The notes below the pieces were generated by a model, which was given only the letters and a program-made list of their open reading frames with translations, was not told the origin of the DNA and made no database searches. A stretch of DNA of 64,000 nt from Proteobacteria bacterium DTSAM18. GTDB lineage: Bacteria; Myxococcota_A; UBA796; GCA-2862545. The translations under genes and the position numbers were made by a program. Where the stretch lies: positions 496,001 through 560,000 of the forward strand of contig JARACJ010000002.1 in the NCBI GenBank assembly GCA_028767165.1. The letters are read 5' to 3'. This document shows, one piece after another, positions 41,540-49,856 of this stretch. Position 1 is the first letter of the stretch. Every line of letters begins with the position of its first letter.

Positions 41540-43474
41540 TCAAGGGTTCGGTTCCGAAGGGGGTTCTGCCTCCACCGGGGTGTCGGCAGGCGTGACCGGC
41601 GCCGGCGGATCACCCGACCGGAACCGAAGGAACCCGCGGTACGCGCCGATGTACAGGCTCTGATCCGGCCCGATGGCGTACGTGCCCCAGATGTTGTTGA
41701 AGACCTTGCGCTCATAGGCACCCTTGCCGAGAGCGGCCTTGCGGATCATCTCGCTGACGTTGTCGTCGAAGATGCCGGTGTCCTTGAACTCGGGGTGGAG
41801 CGAGAAGACCGGCTGTCCGGTGCGGAAGTCGATGGCGGTGAGCTGCCAGTCCGAGTGGCCTTGGACCTCCTCGTCCTTGCGGTGGTAGATGTAGATGAGG
41901 CCGTGGGGCGTGGACAGCTTCGGCGTGGCCGTCTTCGCGTCGATGTGGCCGACGATGGGCCAGTTCTTCACGGGCTCGTAGTGGCCGGTGGCGTGGTTGT
42001 AGTCGAAGCGCATGAGACCGCCGACCGTGGGGTTCTCCTCGAAGGGATCGACGTAGCCGTAGGTGTTGCCCACCACGAGGCTGTCCTTGTAGGCCACCAC
42101 GGAGTTCTCCACCGCACCGCCCCGCAGCTCGCCGAACATCGGCAGCTTGTCCACGAGCTCGCCGGTGTCCTGGCGGAACACGAGCAGGTTGGTGTGGTCG
42201 GGGGCGTTGTCGTCGATGACCACGAAGCGGTCGTCCACCAGGGTGGGGGAGGTGCCGCTGCCGGTGTTGAGGTGACCGGGCTTGATGAGGAAGTCGTTGT
42301 CGTACAGCAGCTCACCCTTGGCGTAGGTGGGCTCCCACTTCGGGTCGAGCACGATCCTGCGCGCCGCGGCGTCGTACTGGAACTTGTACAGGGCGAGGTT
42401 CGAGACCACGTAGACCCCGTCGGGGCCGACGGCGAAGGAGTTCTGCACCTCCTCCTTGATGTCGTCGTCGATGCCGATGATCTCCCGGCCGCGGTCGCGC
42501 AGCTCCGGGATCTCGCCGAGACGGGCGTTCTCGGCCTTGGCGATGATCTCGTCCATCTCGTCGGACTGCACGCCCCAGACCTGCTCCACCTTCTCCTTCA
42601 GCGCGAAGGTGGACAGGTGCGTGGCCACCACCGTGGGGCAGGCAGCATCGGTGTTCAGGATCACGCCGAGGATGCCAATGCGGGTGGTGAACCAGACGTT
42701 GCCGTCGGCATCCGGGAAGATGGCGGTGAGCCGGTTGTCGTCGGCCTTGCGCTTGCGGACGTCGGTCAGGGTGCCCACGGCGACCTCACGGGTGAGATCG
42801 AGGTGCACCATGTTGTCCTTGTCGAACTTGCGATCGCGGATGGGGATGCGCATCACGAAGTTGTCGGCCCCCGGCACGAACAGGTAGCCCTTCTTCGTGA
42901 CGTAGGAGTAGGCGCCGCCGGAGGTGTCGCGGAACATCTTCATGCGGCCCTTGTCGCTCGCCAGGCTCAGGGCGGACGAGCCACGTCCGGGCAGGTCCAC
43001 GGAGTCGAGGAGCACCGGCTCGTCGGACACGTCGATCAGCAGCGCGGTGCCGGCGTCGCGGCCGAAGGAGATGGTGAGCAGCGTGTCCTCGTCGAGGAAC
43101 GTGAAGAAGGGCGCCATGCCGCTGAAGCGTTGCTTGGTCTCGAGCACGTGGAAGTAGTCGAGCTCGGCGCCGTAGGGTACGGGCCCGGCCCGGTTCGTGG
43201 TGTCGGTGGCCATGCTGTCCTCGTGCATGGTGCCGGGCAGGTCGGGGTTGAGCAGGGGGTGCTGCCAGACCTCGTGCCGAGGAAGGGGGGCCGGCAGGGA
43301 CTCGCCGTGCTCCCTCGTCCAGCCCTCGTGCCACTGGATGTTCACGTACGCGTCGTCGATCTTGTACTGGAAGTCGTGGTCGGGCACGGTGTACGGACTG
43401 CAGGCGTCCTGGGCGTGGGCCACGACGGGCGCGGCCAGGAGCCAGGTGGCGAGGAGCTGGAACAAGGGACGCAC
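41540..43474 (-). CDS. Secreted PQQ/beta-propeller-like protein of unknown function, 644 aa
   Basis: GTG start with GGAGG upstream. The signal peptide is FQLLATWLLAAPVVAHAQ. Many strands of the pattern DxxGNVWFTTRIGILGVILN, SFAVGPDGVYVVSNLALYKF and TAIDFRTGQPVFSLHPEFKD suggest WD/PQQ-like propeller repeats. YIYHRKDE and TVGGLMRFDYNHATG also fit. The C-terminus is Pro/Glu-rich (PPAPVTPADTPVEAEP). No cofactor site was recognised. It is on the same strand as, and 67 bases before, the lipoprotein at 40078-41472. Confidence 0.72.
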   Translation of the reverse strand: MRPLFQLLATWLLAAPVVAHAQDACSPYTVPDHDFQYKIDDAYVNIQWHEGWTREHGESLPAPLPRHEVWQHPLLNPDLPGTMHEDSMATDTTNRAGPVPYGAELDYFHVLETKQRFSGMAPFFTFLDEDTLLTISFGRDAGTALLIDVSDEPVLLDSVDLPGRGSSALSLASDKGRMKMFRDTSGGAYSYVTKKGYLFVPGADNFVMRIPIRDRKFDKDNMVHLDLTREVAVGTLTDVRKRKADDNRLTAIFPDADGNVWFTTRIGILGVILNTDAACPTVVATHLSTFALKEKVEQVWGVQSDEMDEIIAKAENARLGEIPELRDRGREIIGIDDDIKEEVQNSFAVGPDGVYVVSNLALYKFQYDAAARRIVLDPKWEPTYAKGELLYDNDFLIKPGHLNTGSGTSPTLVDDRFVVIDDNAPDHTNLLVFRQDTGELVDKLPMFGELRGGAVENSVVAYKDSLVVGNTYGYVDPFEENPTVGGLMRFDYNHATGHYEPVKNWPIVGHIDAKTATPKLSTPHGLIYIYHRKDEEVQGHSDWQLTAIDFRTGQPVFSLHPEFKDTGIFDDNVSEMIRKAALGKGAYERKVFNNIWGTYAIGPDQSLYIGAYRGFLRFRSGDPPAPVTPADTPVEAEPPSEPNP

Positions 43475-43616
43475 GGTGCCTCCGGGGCGAACGGGTGTGC
43501 GGATCGCCGACAGCGGGACGGCGGGAACATCCCAGGGGTGATCGGAGCGAGTCGGGACCCGTTGAAGGGATGGTGGAACCTACGTTCCATCCCGCGCGAT
43601 CCGGCTTGCGCACCGG

Positions 43617-44390
43617 TCAGATGGATCGGATGATGCCGCCCTCCACCCGCAGGGCGCTTCCGTTGACCGCGGCGTTGGAGGCGAGGAACACGGCGGCCCG
43701 GCCCACCTCCTCCACGTGGATGAAGCGCTGGATGAGCGAGGTGGGCTCGTGCTCCTCGAAGTAGCCGTCGAGCACCTCCTTCAACGGACGGTCCTCCTGA
43801 CGGGCGAGTCCCTCGAAGTAGCCCTCCACCCCCGCGGTCCAGGTGGGGCCCGGGAGCAGGCTGTTGACCGTGACGGCCGTGCCCTTGGTGAGCTCGGCGA
43901 GACCCCGGGCCAGGCTGATGAGGGCCGTCTTCGTGACCGAGTAGTGGATCATCTGGGGCAGTGGCTTGATGCCCGCCTCGCTGGCCACGCAGATGATGCG
44001 GCCCCGGTCACGCGCCAGCATCCCGGGCATGAGGGCCCTGCACAGGCGGACCGCGCTCATGACGTTGATCTGCAGGTACCTCAGCCACTCGTCGTCGGGC
44101 AGCGCGAAGAAGTCCTCCACGCTGAAGATGCCGGCGTTGTTGACCAGGACGTCGATGGGTCCGTGGTCGTAGAGCTGATCGAGCACCTGGTGGGTCTCCT
44201 CGGCGCTGCCGAGGCCGCCGACCACATGGCCGTGGGCGCCGATCTCCTCCTGCACCTCGGCCGTGTCGGACGGGCTGCGGCCGTGGACGATGACCCGGGC
44301 CCCCGCCAGGATGAACTGGCGTGCGATCTCCTTGCCGATGCCCTTGGTGGAGCCGGTGACGAGGACGGCGTGGTCGGTCAGATCGGTCAA
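43617..44390 (-). CDS. SDR-family oxidoreductase, 257 aa
   Basis: The NAD(P) loop is TGSTKGIG (residues 12-19), NNAGIF is at 85-90, and the catalytic triad Ser137, Tyr150 and Lys154 (HYSVTK) is intact. A TTG start follows AGGAGG, the strongest ribosome site in this stretch. The final part has [16 protein letters not shown], with the usual [11 protein letters not shown] ending as [11 protein letters not shown]. It is divergent from the MDR gene. The substrate is unknown. Confidence 0.92.
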   Translation of the reverse strand: MTDLTDHAVLVTGSTKGIGKEIARQFILAGARVIVHGRSPSDTAEVQEEIGAHGHVVGGLGSAEETHQVLDQLYDHGPIDVLVNNAGIFSVEDFFALPDDEWLRYLQINVMSAVRLCRALMPGMLARDRGRIICVASEAGIKPLPQMIHYSVTKTALISLARGLAELTKGTAVTVNSLLPGPTWTAGVEGYFEGLARQEDRPLKEVLDGYFEEHEPTSLIQRFIHVEEVGRAAVFLASNAAVNGSALRVEGGIIRSI

Positions 44391-44544
44391 GGGACCTCCT
44401 CTTCGTGGGTCCCGGTCTGATCGACCCCCATCGCGGTTCGTTGAGCGGGTGACGTGGCATCTCGGGGGGAGCGCTTCACCACGCGGGTGGCGGTCCGATC
44501 AGCAGGGGCAGCGTCCGGCGCGCCGGACCCGACGGGAGCCCGCC

Positions 44545-45525
44545 ATGAAGGCCGTCACCTTCGACCCCAGGTCAGACACCTTCCAGCTCGAGGACGTGCC
44601 GAGGCCCAGGCCCGGTCCCACCGACGTGCTGGTGGAGGTGGAGGCCTGTGGCCTCAACCCGGTGGACGCGAAGATCGTGGGCTGGAAGTCGCTGGTGCCC
44701 GACATGCAGCCGGGCTGGGTGACCGGCCTGGATGTGGCCGGACGGGTCGTGGAGGTGGGCACCGAGGTGTCCGGCTGGTCGGTGGGCGATCGGGTGCTCT
44801 GCCACGGGAACATGTTCCGGTCCCACGGAGGGTTCGCGGAGGTGACCGTCCAGGACGCCGCCATCCTGCTGCCCCATCCCCACCTGGAACCCCACGTGGC
44901 CGCCGCCACGCCCTGTGCCGGCTGGACCGCCTGGCGGGCGCTGGTGGATCGGCTCCGGCTGCCCGAACACGGCTCGGTGCTGATCCTCGGCGGCTCGGGC
45001 GGGGTGGGGAGCTTCGCCGTGCAGATCGCCCGGCACTTCGGGCTGCAGCACATCCTGGCCACCTGCTCCACCGGCAACGTGGACTTCGTGCGGTCGCTGG
45101 GGGCCACCCATGTGCTCGACTACAGCACGGAGGACGTGCTGGAGCGGGTGCGGGAGATCACGGGAGGACTCGGCGTGGCCATCGCCCTCGATGCGGTGGG
45201 GCGCGACAACGACATCATCGCGGCCGACGCCCTGGGCTTCGAGGGACAGATGCTGGAGCTGGTCGATCTCGTGCGGCCCGAAGCCTACGACGACGCCTTC
45301 GGCCGGGGGCTCGGGTTCCACCAGTTCACCCTCGGGGGCGCCCACCGGGCCGGTCCGGCCGGCAAGGCGGCGCTGACGGCGGCCGGTCGCAGCTTCTCCC
45401 GGCTCGTCGCCGGCGGGGAGATCACCGTGCCCCGGCTGAAGTCGGTCACGCTGGACGAGGTGCCCGAAGCGCTCGACGAGATCCGGGCGGGGCACACGGT
45501 GGGGAAGGTGGTGATGGCCCTGTGA
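44545..45525 (+). CDS. MDR-superfamily quinone oxidoreductase-like protein, 326 aa
   Basis: GROES-like domain to residue 130, then the NADPH loop LILGGSGGVGSFAVQIARHF and TCSTGNVDFVRSLGATHVLD. The catalytic zinc ligands of alcohol dehydrogenases are absent, so it is a zinc-free quinone oxidoreductase-like or enoyl reductase-like enzyme. It ends GHTVGKVVMAL. The ATG at 44545 follows GGGAG. A tiny remnant of a related gene end is found at 47038-47090. It is divergent from the SDR gene, and the two may share a pathway. Confidence 0.9.
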   Translation: MKAVTFDPRSDTFQLEDVPRPRPGPTDVLVEVEACGLNPVDAKIVGWKSLVPDMQPGWVTGLDVAGRVVEVGTEVSGWSVGDRVLCHGNMFRSHGGFAEVTVQDAAILLPHPHLEPHVAAATPCAGWTAWRALVDRLRLPEHGSVLILGGSGGVGSFAVQIARHFGLQHILATCSTGNVDFVRSLGATHVLDYSTEDVLERVREITGGLGVAIALDAVGRDNDIIAADALGFEGQMLELVDLVRPEAYDDAFGRGLGFHQFTLGGAHRAGPAGKAALTAAGRSFSRLVAGGEITVPRLKSVTLDEVPEALDEIRAGHTVGKVVMAL

Positions 45526-45564
45526 GGGGCTGGTGTGGACCACAACGAACGATGGATCTGGACG

Positions 45565-46773
45565 TCACATGTCCAGCGAAGTCGCCAGGGACGAGACGTC
45601 CAGGTCCTGGAGCCCGAGGGCCTGCAGCTGTTCGAGGGTCAGTGGAACCGCACGGGAGAGGAGCTGCTGGACATCGCCGGGCTGCTGCTCGCGCACGGAG
45701 ACGAAGGGCGCGCAGCTGGGCTCGAAGGTCCAGCGTTGGGTGGGCTCTTCGTGGTCCTCGTCCACTTTCATGATGGTGATGCGCACGGGCAGATCGTCCT
45801 CCCACTCCGTCGCACGGTCCATCCATGACGAGGACGTAGGGTGGAGCCAGGTGGTGACCAGGACCTCCCGTCCCAGGTCGTCGTGGATCCACGACTCCCG
45901 GTAGGGGACGAACTGGTCGTGGTGCCGGGCGATGCGTCCTTCTCGGTCGACCAGGTAGCCGTCTTCGTCCCAGGTCATGGTTAGAGCAGGCTCGTCGGAG
46001 GTGCCGACGCCGTCGAAGGGCGGGGTGTATCCACTGAACCCGTCGCTGACGATGTCGAGCACGCCGGTGGCCACTCCGGAGCCTTCGTCCAGGGACCAGG
46101 TGACGATCCACTCGTCGACCTCGGGGCCGGCCCTCTTGCTGTGGAAGTGTTCGGACAGGAGCCACCCATCGGCGTGGTACTCCCGGTTCCGCGTGGTGAT
46201 GCGGTCGGAGCCGGCATCGAAGAAGGTCGTCTGGATGTCGGTCAGGAATCCATCGCTCTGGCGGTAGATGCGCTGCTCTTCCCACGTTGAAGGGGAGATC
46301 ACGACATCGGGGTGCGGCCACCTCTTCGTGAAGACGCGGATCTCGTCTCCATCCTCTTCGATGTCGTAGGTGACGGAACTGTTGAAACGGTCGTTGTCGA
46401 ATCCGACGTTCTGGAGCTCGATGCGACGGCTGTCGATGGGCGCAAGGTCGAACGATCGAAGTGCCAGGTGTTCCCTACGGGGATCGAGCCAGTACAGGTT
46501 GTAGCCCATGACGCCGAACCCGGAGGATTCGCCGCCGTAGCTTTCCGAGGTGGCCGTAAGCAGCACCCGCATGTCATCCAAGGCGTCGCCGCTGCAGTTC
46601 CGATCCACCTCCGAACAGTCCTCGTCGGCAAGGGGACTGATGGTGGGGTCATCGTCGTTGCAGTCGCCCGCCTCCACGGTGACGCCGTCTTCGTCGGCGT
46701 CCGTTCCCTGCGCCTCCGGATCGTTGGTGACGCATGCCAAGGACAGGATCAGGAGCAGTGGCAGGTGACGCAT
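45565..46773 (-). CDS. Lipoprotein with MopE-like Asp-rich motif, 402 aa
   Basis: The lipobox LSLAC is followed by the motif DADEDGVTVEAGDCNDDDPT and DEDCSEVDRNCSGD, the putative metal-binding motif of MopE-type proteins (Asp/Cys-rich, calcium). The rest is beta-rich with RHS/YD-like strands (WTFEPSCAP). GGAGAGG precedes the ATG at 46773. Its paralogue is 49857-50957. A surface or sensor role is inferred. Confidence 0.78.
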   Translation of the reverse strand: MRHLPLLLILSLACVTNDPEAQGTDADEDGVTVEAGDCNDDDPTISPLADEDCSEVDRNCSGDALDDMRVLLTATSESYGGESSGFGVMGYNLYWLDPRREHLALRSFDLAPIDSRRIELQNVGFDNDRFNSSVTYDIEEDGDEIRVFTKRWPHPDVVISPSTWEEQRIYRQSDGFLTDIQTTFFDAGSDRITTRNREYHADGWLLSEHFHSKRAGPEVDEWIVTWSLDEGSGVATGVLDIVSDGFSGYTPPFDGVGTSDEPALTMTWDEDGYLVDREGRIARHHDQFVPYRESWIHDDLGREVLVTTWLHPTSSSWMDRATEWEDDLPVRITIMKVDEDHEEPTQRWTFEPSCAPFVSVREQQPGDVQQLLSRAVPLTLEQLQALGLQDLDVSSLATSLDM

Positions 46774-46794
46774 CGGGAGGCCTCTCCGAAGGGG

Positions 46795-46854
46795 TTTGCA
46801 GTGACGGGCCTGTGTCCGGACCGCGTACTGCAAATTCCTACCTGAACCTCAGGT
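46795..46854. promoter_or_regulatory. Inverted repeats upstream of the MopE-motif lipoprotein
   Basis: TTTGCAGT (46795-46802) is complementary to ACTGCAAA (46827-46834), and ACCTGA-ACC-TCAGGT (46840-46854) forms a second dyad. The pair lies 22-81 bp before the ATG at 46773. Regulatory use is inferred. Confidence 0.4.
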
Positions 46855-47037
46855 GCATGTCATTCGATCTTTGCGGGGTACGACCAGACGCCAGGAACAC
46901 TGCCTGTCATCGTGTAGGCGGCTCAGGAGAACCCGACGGAGGAGACCCCTGGGCGCTCCAACCTGCCTCGACCCGCACCCGTCAGTGCGGTGCTGGGCCC
47001 GAGGGATTCAAGGGCCGTGCTGCATCATGCAGTCCCT

Positions 47038-47090
47038 TCGAGGTACGCCAGACCGGGCACGCGGCGGGCAAGGTGGTGATGGCGTTCTGA
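47038..47090 (+). pseudogene. Remnant of an MDR oxidoreductase C-terminus
   Basis: In the frame of the TGA at 47088-47090 the last residues read FEVRQTGHAAGKVVMAF, matching the end of the complete MDR protein (DEIRAGHTVGKVVMAL). The DNA also matches over the last 36 bases with few changes. No upstream part of the enzyme is found in the 310-base gap before it, so the rest was lost. This is the only feature in the gap 46855-47090. Confidence 0.5.
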
Positions 47091-47858
47091 TCAGGACTTC
47101 GGCGTGCCCACTATGTAGGTGGCGTGGATGGGGGCTCCCTCCATGGGCACGCGGCCGATGTCCCAGTCGAAGTCGTCGAGGCCGGCGACCAGCTCCCGCA
47201 GCTCCGGCGGCTGGTAGATGCGAAGGCAGGAGACGAGGCCGTCCCACATGATCAGCAGTGGGATGATGGGCAGCAGGTAGGTAAGCGGGATCCACAGCCA
47301 GCGAAAGGGCCGCAGGAACGGGACGACGGCGAGGACGAAGAACGGGATGGCGGGGATGCCCGCGAGGTTCGCGAAGCGACGGTCGACGGTCTCGAAGATG
47401 GCGATGGGCTGCCCGGCGTCGTGGGCGTCGGCGAGGATCCGGCGGGCCTGCTCCGGGCGGAAGTGATGGAACGCGTTGAAGATTGTGCGCAGGCCGGTGA
47501 GGTCGCGTCGCACGTCCATGGCGTCGACGGAGCGCCGGTCGAAGGAGACGCGGCCGCCCGATGCCTGCTCCACGTGGTCGGCGGCCCTGGCATGGGGGAA
47601 TTTGTCGGCGCACACGATGGGGGTGTTCCGATCTTCCAGTGCCCTGGCCATCGTCAGCGCCGGGCCCCCGGCGCCGCTGCACAGATCGACGATACGCTCG
47701 GCGCCGGTGCGGTCGAGGGCCTCGACGACCTTGGGCATCAGGGGATCCAGCATGCCCGTCATGTCCATCAGTTTGGAGATGTAGGCCGTCATGACGTCCC
47801 GGAGGACATCCGGGAACCAGGGCTGGTCCTCGAACTCGAACAGGTGCAGACGTCGCAT
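47091..47858 (-). CDS. SAM-dependent methyltransferase with C-terminal membrane helix, 255 aa
   Basis: Motif I is IVDLCSGAGGPALTMARALE and the post-motif I acid is in IVCADKFPHA. GLRTIFNAFHHFRPEQARRI is typical for motifs II-III. Residues about 170-215 are strongly hydrophobic (FFVLAVVPFLRPFRWLWIPL, then LLPIIPLLIMWDG), suggesting membrane association. The ATG at 47858 is the best start; a frame upstream to 48032 is Pro/Arg-rich. It is divergent from a SnoaL-like gene. The substrate, perhaps a lipid, is unknown. Confidence 0.83.
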   Translation of the reverse strand: MRRLHLFEFEDQPWFPDVLRDVMTAYISKLMDMTGMLDPLMPKVVEALDRTGAERIVDLCSGAGGPALTMARALEDRNTPIVCADKFPHARAADHVEQASGGRVSFDRRSVDAMDVRRDLTGLRTIFNAFHHFRPEQARRILADAHDAGQPIAIFETVDRRFANLAGIPAIPFFVLAVVPFLRPFRWLWIPLTYLLPIIPLLIMWDGLVSCLRIYQPPELRELVAGLDDFDWDIGRVPMEGAPIHATYIVGTPKS

Positions 47859-48015
47859 GGGGTCTCCGCGGAGCGCACGAAGACACCCTACGCTGCGAGG
47901 GGAGACGAGAGGCAGTGCCGCAACGGCCGGCTGCGCCGCGTGGGGCGGCACCGGATGTTCCTGCAATGAGGCCGCCTTCGTGCCGTGAAGTCGAGGCGAC
48001 AAGGGAGAGGGGGCG

Positions 48016-48447
48016 ATGGGCCACAAGGACACGGTGAAGAGCTTCTTCGAGCGGGTGTGGAACGCCTACGAGAAGTCGGCGATGGGCACGTTCCTTGTGG
48101 AGGACGTGACCGTGCGGGGCTCCCTCGGCGATCAGGTGAAGGGGTTCGAGGCCCTCGGTGACTACATCGACCGGGTCAACGCCGTGCTCGGGGACTTCCG
48201 GTGCACGGTGGAGGACGCGGTGGCCGAGGACGACCGTGTGTTCGCGAAGATGCTCTACACCGCGATCCACAAGGGAGAGCTGCTCGGGCATCCCCCCACC
48301 GGACGGCCCGTGCGCTGGTGGGGGGCGGCCCTGTTCACCTTCGAGGGGGATCGGATCGCCGACGTGTGGATCGTCGGCAACCAGAAGGCCCTCGAGCTGC
48401 AGCTGGTGGGCCTCGAAGGGACGCCCGGCAAGGGATGGGGGCTGTAG
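48016..48447 (+). CDS. SnoaL-like polyketide cyclase / ester cyclase family, 143 aa
   Basis: The fold is NTF2-like. VKSFFERVWNAYEKSAMGTF, GFEALGDYIDRVNAVLGDFR, and HPPTGRPVRWWGAALFTFEG followed by ADVWIVGNQKAL are the typical pattern of SnoaL-like proteins. It is a stand-alone domain. It is divergent from the methyltransferase by 157 bp. Substrate unknown; many members are not enzymes of polyketide pathways. Confidence 0.88.
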   Translation: MGHKDTVKSFFERVWNAYEKSAMGTFLVEDVTVRGSLGDQVKGFEALGDYIDRVNAVLGDFRCTVEDAVAEDDRVFAKMLYTAIHKGELLGHPPTGRPVRWWGAALFTFEGDRIADVWIVGNQKALELQLVGLEGTPGKGWGL

Positions 48448-48469
48448 GCACGCCCCGTCCGTCGCGAGG

Positions 48470-49441
48470 TCAGGCGGCGCCTTCGACGAGGACGAGGCCG
48501 GGCACCACCCGCTCCTTGAGGTAGCGGGCGAACTCCCGCATCCCGTCGATGCCGATCTGTTCGCCGAGCACGCCGCTGTAGTTGGTGGTGCCGTTGATGT
48601 CGTAGGTGTAGCGACGGCCGTCGGCGTCCTCGACGAACTCGATGCCGGCCACCTCGATGCCCTCGGCGGCCATCAGGCGGATGTAGGCCTGGACCAGCGG
48701 GTCGTCTGCGGTGAGGGGAGAGGGCGAGAACTTGGAGCCGCCGTCGATGGGGCACACGTCCGGGGCGGCCTTGAGCTGGCAGGCGTCCGAGGGGCACAGC
48801 TCGAAGCCCTGCTCGGTGCTGGACTGCATGGCGTACAGGAACCGGTCGCCGACGATCTCCACCCGCGTGATGAAGGGCGCGGCGGCGCGGATGTACTGCT
48901 GCAGGATGACCTTGGCGCCCGGGCCCGGGTCGAAGGCGCCGGAGTCGAGGTGGGAGGCCAGCTCGTCCGCGCTGTCGAACAGCTGGATGCCCAGGCCCTT
49001 TCCGCCCTGGTTGTGCTTGGTGATGAACGGACCGTCGAAGGTGGCGGCGGCCTGCAGGAGGTGGTCGCGGCCCACGGCGAGCACGGTGCGGGGGGTGTCG
49101 ATGCCGTGCTGGCGCAGCGCGAGGTCCTGGCGGAACTTGCTCATCTCGAACTCGAAGGCCGCGGACCCGTTGATGACCCGGCGTCCGTGGCGCTCGAGCC
49201 AGAACAGCACCTCGCGCGCGAGCTCGACGGCGCCGTGGTGGCCGCGGGTGTGGGAGCTGGGGCTGATGCGGTTGAGCCAGATGCCGTCGGCGGGGGGCGC
49301 GTTGCCGTCGAGCAGACCCTGGTCGAGCTCCACCAGGTTGACGGTGAAGCCCTCGGCCTCGAGGCCGGAGACGAGCGGCGGCAGCCAGTCCGGGTTCTCG
49401 AACAGGACGTGGACGACGGGCAGGGACACGGATGCAGACAT
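48470..49441 (-). CDS. ATP-grasp enzyme (RimK-like), 323 aa
   Basis: FITKHNQGGKGLGIQLF is the glycine-rich ATP loop of ATP-grasp enzymes, and DINGTTNYSGVLGEQIGIDG includes the conserved Mg ligands (Asn). QQYIRAAAPFITRVEIVGDR is the central strand/Arg segment. The N-terminal preATP domain (VVHVLFENPDWLPPLVSGLE) resembles RimK. The start at 49441 sits just beyond AAGGTGG. A 5' hairpin at 49445-49459 could cover the ribosome site. It makes an amide or thioester bond with unknown substrates. Confidence 0.9.
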   Translation of the reverse strand: MSASVSLPVVHVLFENPDWLPPLVSGLEAEGFTVNLVELDQGLLDGNAPPADGIWLNRISPSSHTRGHHGAVELAREVLFWLERHGRRVINGSAAFEFEMSKFRQDLALRQHGIDTPRTVLAVGRDHLLQAAATFDGPFITKHNQGGKGLGIQLFDSADELASHLDSGAFDPGPGAKVILQQYIRAAAPFITRVEIVGDRFLYAMQSSTEQGFELCPSDACQLKAAPDVCPIDGGSKFSPSPLTADDPLVQAYIRLMAAEGIEVAGIEFVEDADGRRYTYDINGTTNYSGVLGEQIGIDGMREFARYLKERVVPGLVLVEGAA

Positions 49442-49444
49442 GAG

Positions 49445-49459
49445 GAACCACCTTGGTTC
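49445..49459 (-). promoter_or_regulatory. 5' UTR hairpin at the ATP-grasp ribosome site
   Basis: GAACCA-CCT-TGGTTC is a perfect six-base hairpin four bases from the ATG on the minus strand. It includes the AAGGTGG-like ribosome site and may limit initiation. The effect is inferred. Confidence 0.45.
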
Positions 49460-49492
49460 TGAGGGTGTGTCGCAGCGCTCGCCCGGGATCTT

Positions 49493-49512
49493 CACCCGTG
49501 TCGACACGGGTG
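49493..49512. promoter_or_regulatory. 20-bp perfect palindrome upstream of the ATP-grasp gene
   Basis: The arms CACCCGTGTC and GACACGGGTG are perfect complements with no spacer, 52 bp from the ATG at 49441. A dimeric repressor or activator site is likely. No regulator gene is adjacent. Confidence 0.5.
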
Positions 49513-49856
49513 CGGTCTGACCGGGGTGGTTGGCGTCTGCTGCGGTTCTCTCAGCGCACCCCGGCCCAGGTACACAGGCAGCAACACATGCTGTGCATCG
49601 CGGGGGCGGTGGTGGCGGGGGCGAACCTCATGGGGCGCTTGTAGTCCCGGATCGGACGTCCGTGCAAGCCGTCAGCGGGACGGAGCCCTGGGAGGTCGGT
49701 CGGTCGGGCCCCGTCTGCATGGCGAAAGTGCACTCGGCAGGTGGATCGGGGCCGTACCTGGTTGGAGCGGCGAATTCTCGGGATTCATCCGTTCATGGTC
49801 GGGGTGGGGCGGCGCGCATGCTCCGCCACAGGCTGGGGAGCGGGCACCGCGGGAGG
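49513..49856. other. Gap without a recognisable gene
   Basis: I see no convincing gene. Short frames exist, including a Cys-rich 60-codon minus-strand frame at 49551-49733, but they lack ribosome sites and conserved content. The region may hold promoter elements for flanking genes. Confidence 0.55.

Noticed and set aside
49551-49733. Short Cys-rich minus-strand frame (60 codons)
   Set aside because: No ribosome site and no similarity to known small Cys-rich peptides; could be chance.
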